A DNA stretch of 7,501 nucleotides from Nitrososphaeria archaeon (GTDB taxonomy: Archaea; Thermoproteota; Nitrososphaeria; Nitrososphaerales; Nitrososphaeraceae), in NCBI GenBank assembly GCA_021324715.1, contig JAJPIN010000077.1:1-7501 (forward strand), given 5' to 3'. Under the pieces are notes generated by a model that was given only the letters and a program-made list of their open reading frames with translations, did no database searches and had not been told where the DNA came from. Positions within the stretch are counted from its first letter, which is position 1; every line of letters begins with the position of its first letter. This document shows positions 5,095-7,501 of this stretch, in pieces. The position numbers and the translations under genes are program-made.

Positions 5095-5658
5095 ATGCAT
5101 AAGAACAAAATATACTTGCTTGTAACTTCTATTCTTCTTACGCTGCTATTGGCTACCAGTTCAACCTTATTGACTAAAGGAGCAATATCAGCGCAGATGA
5201 TGAGTGGTCCTAATATGATGGATAAGGGCAAAATGGGTCCGGGGTCTGGCATGAACTTTACGAGAGGTGAAAATATAACAGGATCAATTGACTTCATGTC
5301 CGCTATTACAAAGGCAATCGCTTCGCAGATAAAAACTAGTTTAAGTGACGCTTCAAGCGCAGCAGAAAAGAGCATTGGGAATAGTTCTCATGCTGTAGGA
5401 GCTCATGTTAGCGATGAAAATGGATACCTTGTTTACATTGTAGCAGTTGTGGATTCTAGTGGTAAAGTGCATAAGTTAATAATTGATCCTGCGAACGGTA
5501 AAATTCTGCTTTCGCGAGAGTTATCGGGATTTGAAGCATTGATGATGTTGCATCAAGGTATGCAAGGGGGAGGCCATGACATGTCCGTGATGAATAATCC
5601 TGATTTCAACTATGGCCATCCAATGATGATGAATCCAGGTTCGAACCTTGGCCGTTGA
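5095..5658 (+). CDS. Exported Met/His-rich PepSY-like protein
   Basis: The 187-aa protein has a basic start (MHKNK), a hydrophobic signal or anchor at 6-27, and a possible cleavage region near ISA-QMM (31-36), so it acts outside the membrane. Residues 59-143 match a PepSY-type domain in outline: a helix FMSAITKAIASQIKTSL, then AVGAHVSDENGYLVYIVAVVD, then KVHKLIIDPANGKILLSREL, the usual strand plus D-P-x-x-G-K turn. Flanks are Met-rich: M35, M36, M41, M42, M47 and M53 before the domain; M150, M151, M156, M163, M166 and M177-179 with H153, H161 and H175 after it. Clustered Met and His outside the cell is typical of Cu(I)-handling proteins; here it is inference. ATG 5095 has no alternative start back to the stop at 5056-5058. 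Copy 2 of the 23-bp repeat lies just upstream. The methyltransferase gene follows after 39 nt. Confidence 0.75.
   Translation: MHKNKIYLLVTSILLTLLLATSSTLLTKGAISAQMMSGPNMMDKGKMGPGSGMNFTRGENITGSIDFMSAITKAIASQIKTSLSDASSAAEKSIGNSSHAVGAHVSDENGYLVYIVAVVDSSGKVHKLIIDPANGKILLSRELSGFEALMMLHQGMQGGGHDMSVMNNPDFNYGHPMMMNPGSNLGR
5606..5658 (+). promoter_or_regulatory. Structured RNA element ending at the PepSY gene stop codon
   Basis: TCAAC (5606-5610) can pair with GTTGA (5654-5658), and GGCCA (5614-5618) with TGGCC (5649-5653), leaving a 3-nt bulge. Inside is the perfect palindrome AGGTTCGAACCT (5637-5648), which can form its own hairpin. The last paired base is the last base of the stop codon. It may be a 3'-end stabiliser, a processing site or an attenuator ahead of the methyltransferase gene, or a by-product of the coding sequence. 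Confidence 0.35.
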
Positions 5659-5697
5659 ATGATTTGTTGAGAATAATCCAACTAATAAAATAGTTCA

Positions 5698-6549
5698 ATG
5701 AATGGAGACAGCGGGCAGAGTATAAAAGTAGGTACTATGATATCCGCTCCTATGAACGAGTTTAAGCAAAAAGCTATTGCAACGTGGTCTTCTGGAGATT
5801 ATCGTAGTATAGCGACATTTATTCCACCTATATCGGCACATTTAATACGATTAGTAAATATCACTCCAGACAAATCTATCCTTGATGTCGCGTGCGGAAA
5901 TGGAAATACTGCCATCTCGGCTCGCAAGATAGGAGCAAAGGTGACCGGACTAGATTTGACACCTGAACTCTTAGATCAGGCGGTTGAAGAGGAATCAATG
6001 GCAGAAATGGATGGCATAGAATGGAAACAAGGAGATGCTGAAGCTCTTCCTTTTGAAGATGAATCATTTGATATCGTCCTTTCAACTTTTGGACACATGT
6101 TTGCACCACATCCAGATTTGGCAATTAAAGAAATTGTAAGAGTTACGAAGAAAGGCGGTACAATTGGGTTTGCAACATGGCCTCCGGAACTTTCTGTAGG
6201 AAGTATGTTTCGGACAATTGCAAAATATACCGCTACTGCCGTTCCGAATCCTCCTCCTTCCCCAATGGAATGGGGAATTCCAGAGGTTATCCGAAAACGT
6301 CTCACAGGAGTCAACGGGATATATTTTGAACGAGGTACTGTTAATGTCCCGATATTGAGCCCAAATCATTATTGGAATCATTTCAGCTCAAAATACGGCC
6401 CTTTGATACAGGCTATCCGCTTAGTCAAAGAACAAAGCGAAGAAAAAGTGGAACTCTTGCGAAAAGATTTCCTGAATGCCATTAGGCCTTATATTTACGA
6501 CAACGAATTAAGGGTAGGATATCTTCTGACGATTGGAATAAAAGAGTAG
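5698..6549 (+). CDS. Class I SAM-dependent methyltransferase
   Basis: The 283-aa protein has the Rossmann-type methyltransferase core. Motif I is ILDVACGNGNTAISA (61-75, SAM glycine loop). Strand 2 ends in the acidic residue D86 (VTGLDLTPELLDQA), which would bind the ribose hydroxyls. GDAEALPFEDESFD (112-125) is motif II/III, with D113 near the adenine. IVLSTFGHMFAPH (126-138) is strand 4, and VTKKGGTIGFATW (149-161) is strand 5. This layout matches the large UbiE-like Methyltransf_11/25 group, whose substrates are small molecules or lipids. The C-terminal third (from about 165) is likely the substrate lid, and the substrate cannot be told. Several starts are possible: ATG 5698, 5737 (M14) and 5752 (M19). 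Homology as I recall it begins near M19 (MNEFKQKAIATW). A TATA-like CTAATAAAAT at 5682-5691 would start transcription inside the annotated N-terminus, favouring a later start. It may instead be read through from the PepSY gene. Confidence 0.9.
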   Translation: MNGDSGQSIKVGTMISAPMNEFKQKAIATWSSGDYRSIATFIPPISAHLIRLVNITPDKSILDVACGNGNTAISARKIGAKVTGLDLTPELLDQAVEEESMAEMDGIEWKQGDAEALPFEDESFDIVLSTFGHMFAPHPDLAIKEIVRVTKKGGTIGFATWPPELSVGSMFRTIAKYTATAVPNPPPSPMEWGIPEVIRKRLTGVNGIYFERGTVNVPILSPNHYWNHFSSKYGPLIQAIRLVKEQSEEKVELLRKDFLNAIRPYIYDNELRVGYLLTIGIKE

Positions 6550-6562
6550 ATCCATCTCGATT

Positions 6563-6578
6563 CTGCTGAATTCAGTAG
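6563..6578 (+). terminator. Hairpin after the methyltransferase gene
   Basis: CTGCTG and CAGTAG can form six pairs (one G-U) around an AATT loop, starting 14 nt after the stop. The core CTGAATTCAG is a perfect palindrome. No T-run follows at once, so this may be a 3'-end structure rather than a terminator by itself. Confidence 0.3.
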
Positions 6579-6722
6579 TATAAGATCTTTCAAGGATGAT
6601 AATACTTCAAAATACATTTAGTAATGACAAGGCAACTTTTGAGAATAAACAGCAATTAATTGATATTTTGCGGACAATCCACACACTCAACTCGATATTT
6701 TGATTTTGCGTACTTTCAATAC

Positions 6723-6729
6723 TTTTTTT
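6723..6729 (+). terminator. T-run likely ending plus-strand transcription
   Basis: Seven T in a row lie about 175 nt after the methyltransferase stop, before the convergent minus-strand gene ending at 6767. Archaeal termination at T-runs makes this a candidate stop. The 6550-6766 interval holds no credible gene. Confidence 0.3.
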
Positions 6730-6766
6730 AATGTATAACGGCAAACAAGCTTTTTGAGTACAAGTA

Positions 6767-7021
6767 TTATTCCACGTAGCCGGCGGCAACGCCGAAACCG
6801 ACTGTTGGCTGACCGGCTGGAAGGTCATCTGCTGCTGCCTTGTTTTTTTCTCCTTTCATTCCAACTTTTCCTCTGATTTGAACGTGAAATTTATCCCCAT
6901 CTATTCTGACTCTGTTGCCCCAACGTTTGTGATCTTTCAAAATTTCTTCTGCCATCTTCTTTTCAATTTTGCATTGAAGTATCCCGTTTTCCCAATATTC
7001 CACTTGTTCTTGTGTATTCAT
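6767..7021 (-). CDS. Small basic hypothetical protein (84 or 87 aa)
   Basis: I do not recognise a family. The product (MNTQEQVEYWENGILQCKIE…) is hydrophilic and Lys-rich. It has a probable helix at 16-33, then strands around NRVRIDGDKFHVQIRGKVG (36-54), and a C-terminal tail that is Ala/Gly/Pro-rich (LPAGQPTVGFGVAAGYVE, 67-84). There is one Cys (C17) and no membrane segment. Two starts compete: GTG 7030 adds MIK, and ATG 7021 has a GTGAT SD-like sequence at 7030-7026 just ahead. A TATA-like AATAATTACA at 7060-7051 would start transcription near 7030, which fits a leaderless GTG or a 9-nt leader for the ATG. I chose the ATG because of the SD-like match. A plus-strand frame over the same bases (6878-7108) is hydrophobic and most likely its shadow. 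Orderly charge pattern and promoter make this the probable gene here. Confidence 0.6.
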   Translation of the reverse strand: MNTQEQVEYWENGILQCKIEKKMAEEILKDHKRWGNRVRIDGDKFHVQIRGKVGMKGEKNKAAADDLPAGQPTVGFGVAAGYVE

Positions 7022-7050
7022 TTTAATCACATTCGAAAATTTGTTATTGC

Positions 7051-7060
7051 TGTAATTATT
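7051..7060 (-). promoter_or_regulatory. TATA-like box for the 84/87-aa gene
   Basis: On the minus strand AATAATTACA centres near 7056, about 26 nt ahead of 7030. This predicts either a leaderless GTG start at 7030 or a very short leader for ATG 7021. Confidence 0.35.
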
Positions 7061-7501
7061 ATGGCAGTATCATTTACCTTTTTCGCAAGCAATATTGACC
7101 AAGGATAGTTCAAGAGTCGATCAAAATGACTCGCCGTTTTATCAATCCGATGACCAAAATGGTTTTAATTTATTAATGTCAGTAGCTTTACTTCTCTCTA
7201 TATAGATAGTTCTGGTGGCAGTGATTTTATAAAGGACAAAATTTTCTTCGAACATCAACTCGTGTCCCAGGTTAACTTCGTTATATAGTGTATTATATGA
7301 CCACCGAGTGATTTAGTTCAGTGTTATTTGGGAAAGCTAACATCAAAGAAGTGCTCAGGGTTGATTAGAACTGAGAGATAAAAACGATTCATAATTGCAA
7401 AGCATCTAATGATAATGTACAGCTATGACTCATCCCAGTGGGTATACGAATGAAATGAAAATTCAGATTTAATGATTAAAATTTGACTGGAACCCAGCAT
7501 A
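7061..7501 (+). other. 441-bp right end without a convincing gene
   Basis: No full gene is visible. On the plus strand one frame holds a signal-peptide-like stretch (IRKFVIAVIIMAVSFTFFAS, about 7031-7090) that stops at 7106-7108. A second frame continues from TTG 7095 to TAG 7203-7205 with SSRVDQNDSPFYQSDDQN and a hydrophobic end. Together they could be a frameshifted remnant of a small exported protein, but no start codon is present. From 7206 to 7501 I see only short frames. At the right edge a minus-strand frame of about 24 codons begins at 7500 and could be the tail of a gene outside the window. Confidence 0.25.

Noticed and set aside
5055..5375. 106-aa hydrophobic minus-strand frame
   Set aside because: It is the antisense of the signal and Met-rich part of the PepSY-like gene, and its hydrophobicity mirrors that coding strand.
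5606..5658. tRNA gene suggested by a fully paired T-arm (CCAGG TTCGAAC CTTGG)
   Set aside because: Only about 53 nt lie between the closing arms, too short for a tRNA, and the span is the 3' end of the PepSY reading frame. Kept only as an RNA-structure observation.
6607..6828. 73-aa minus-strand frame overlapping the 6767 gene
   Set aside because: It overlaps the C-terminal coding part of the better-supported gene in another frame on the same strand and has no motif or start signal.
6878..7108. 76-aa hydrophobic plus-strand frame
   Set aside because: Most of it is the antisense of the minus-strand gene ending at 6767, and its Phe/Ile richness follows from that. Only the last part, upstream of that gene, is discussed as a possible remnant.

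Overview
The window looks like archaeal chromosome, most probably from a soil-type ammonia-oxidising thaumarchaeon (Nitrososphaerales; the low GC would suit a Nitrosocosmicus-like genome). This is inference from three things. The DNA is AT-rich, with archaeal TATA-like boxes about 26 nt ahead of starts that lack a Shine-Dalgarno (SD) sequence. TTG and GTG starts are used. The gene mix (a UspA protein, small CxxC zinc-ribbon proteins, a secreted Met-rich PepSY-like protein and conserved small hypotheticals) fits that group. No rRNA, convincing tRNA, transposase, integrase or CRISPR array was found.

Layout. 3-572 (+): the 3' part of a gene entering from the left edge, unknown protein with Cys clusters. 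696-881 (+): 61-aa zinc-ribbon protein. 1117-1536 (+): 139-aa conserved-looking hypothetical with the only strong SD. 1880-2680 (+): ZIP-family metal transporter. 2681-3238: 558-bp gap with only weak short frames. 3239-3679 (+): UspA-type universal stress protein with a TTG start. 3885-4352 and 4355-4468 (-): two-gene unit made of a 37-aa zinc-ribbon protein followed 2 nt later by a membrane-anchored protein of unknown function. 4555-4839 (+): a reading frame broken by one in-frame TAA. 4889-5038 (+): a possible 49-aa protein lying between two perfect 23-bp repeats. 5095-5658 (+): exported Met/His-rich PepSY-like protein. 5698-6549 (+): class I SAM-dependent methyltransferase. 6767-7021/7030 (-): small basic hypothetical. 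7031-7501: apparently non-coding apart from possible gene debris.

The genes do not form one obvious pathway. A loose metal theme runs through the window: a ZIP transporter, two or three Cys-rich proteins, and a Met-rich exported protein that could bind Cu(I) outside the cell. That would suit an organism dependent on copper enzymes, but the link is inference. The strongest candidates for something undescribed are the 23-bp repeats with an internal dyad ahead of two adjacent frames, the zinc-ribbon/membrane-protein pair, the Met-rich PepSY protein, and the structured RNA predicted exactly at the end of the PepSY gene.
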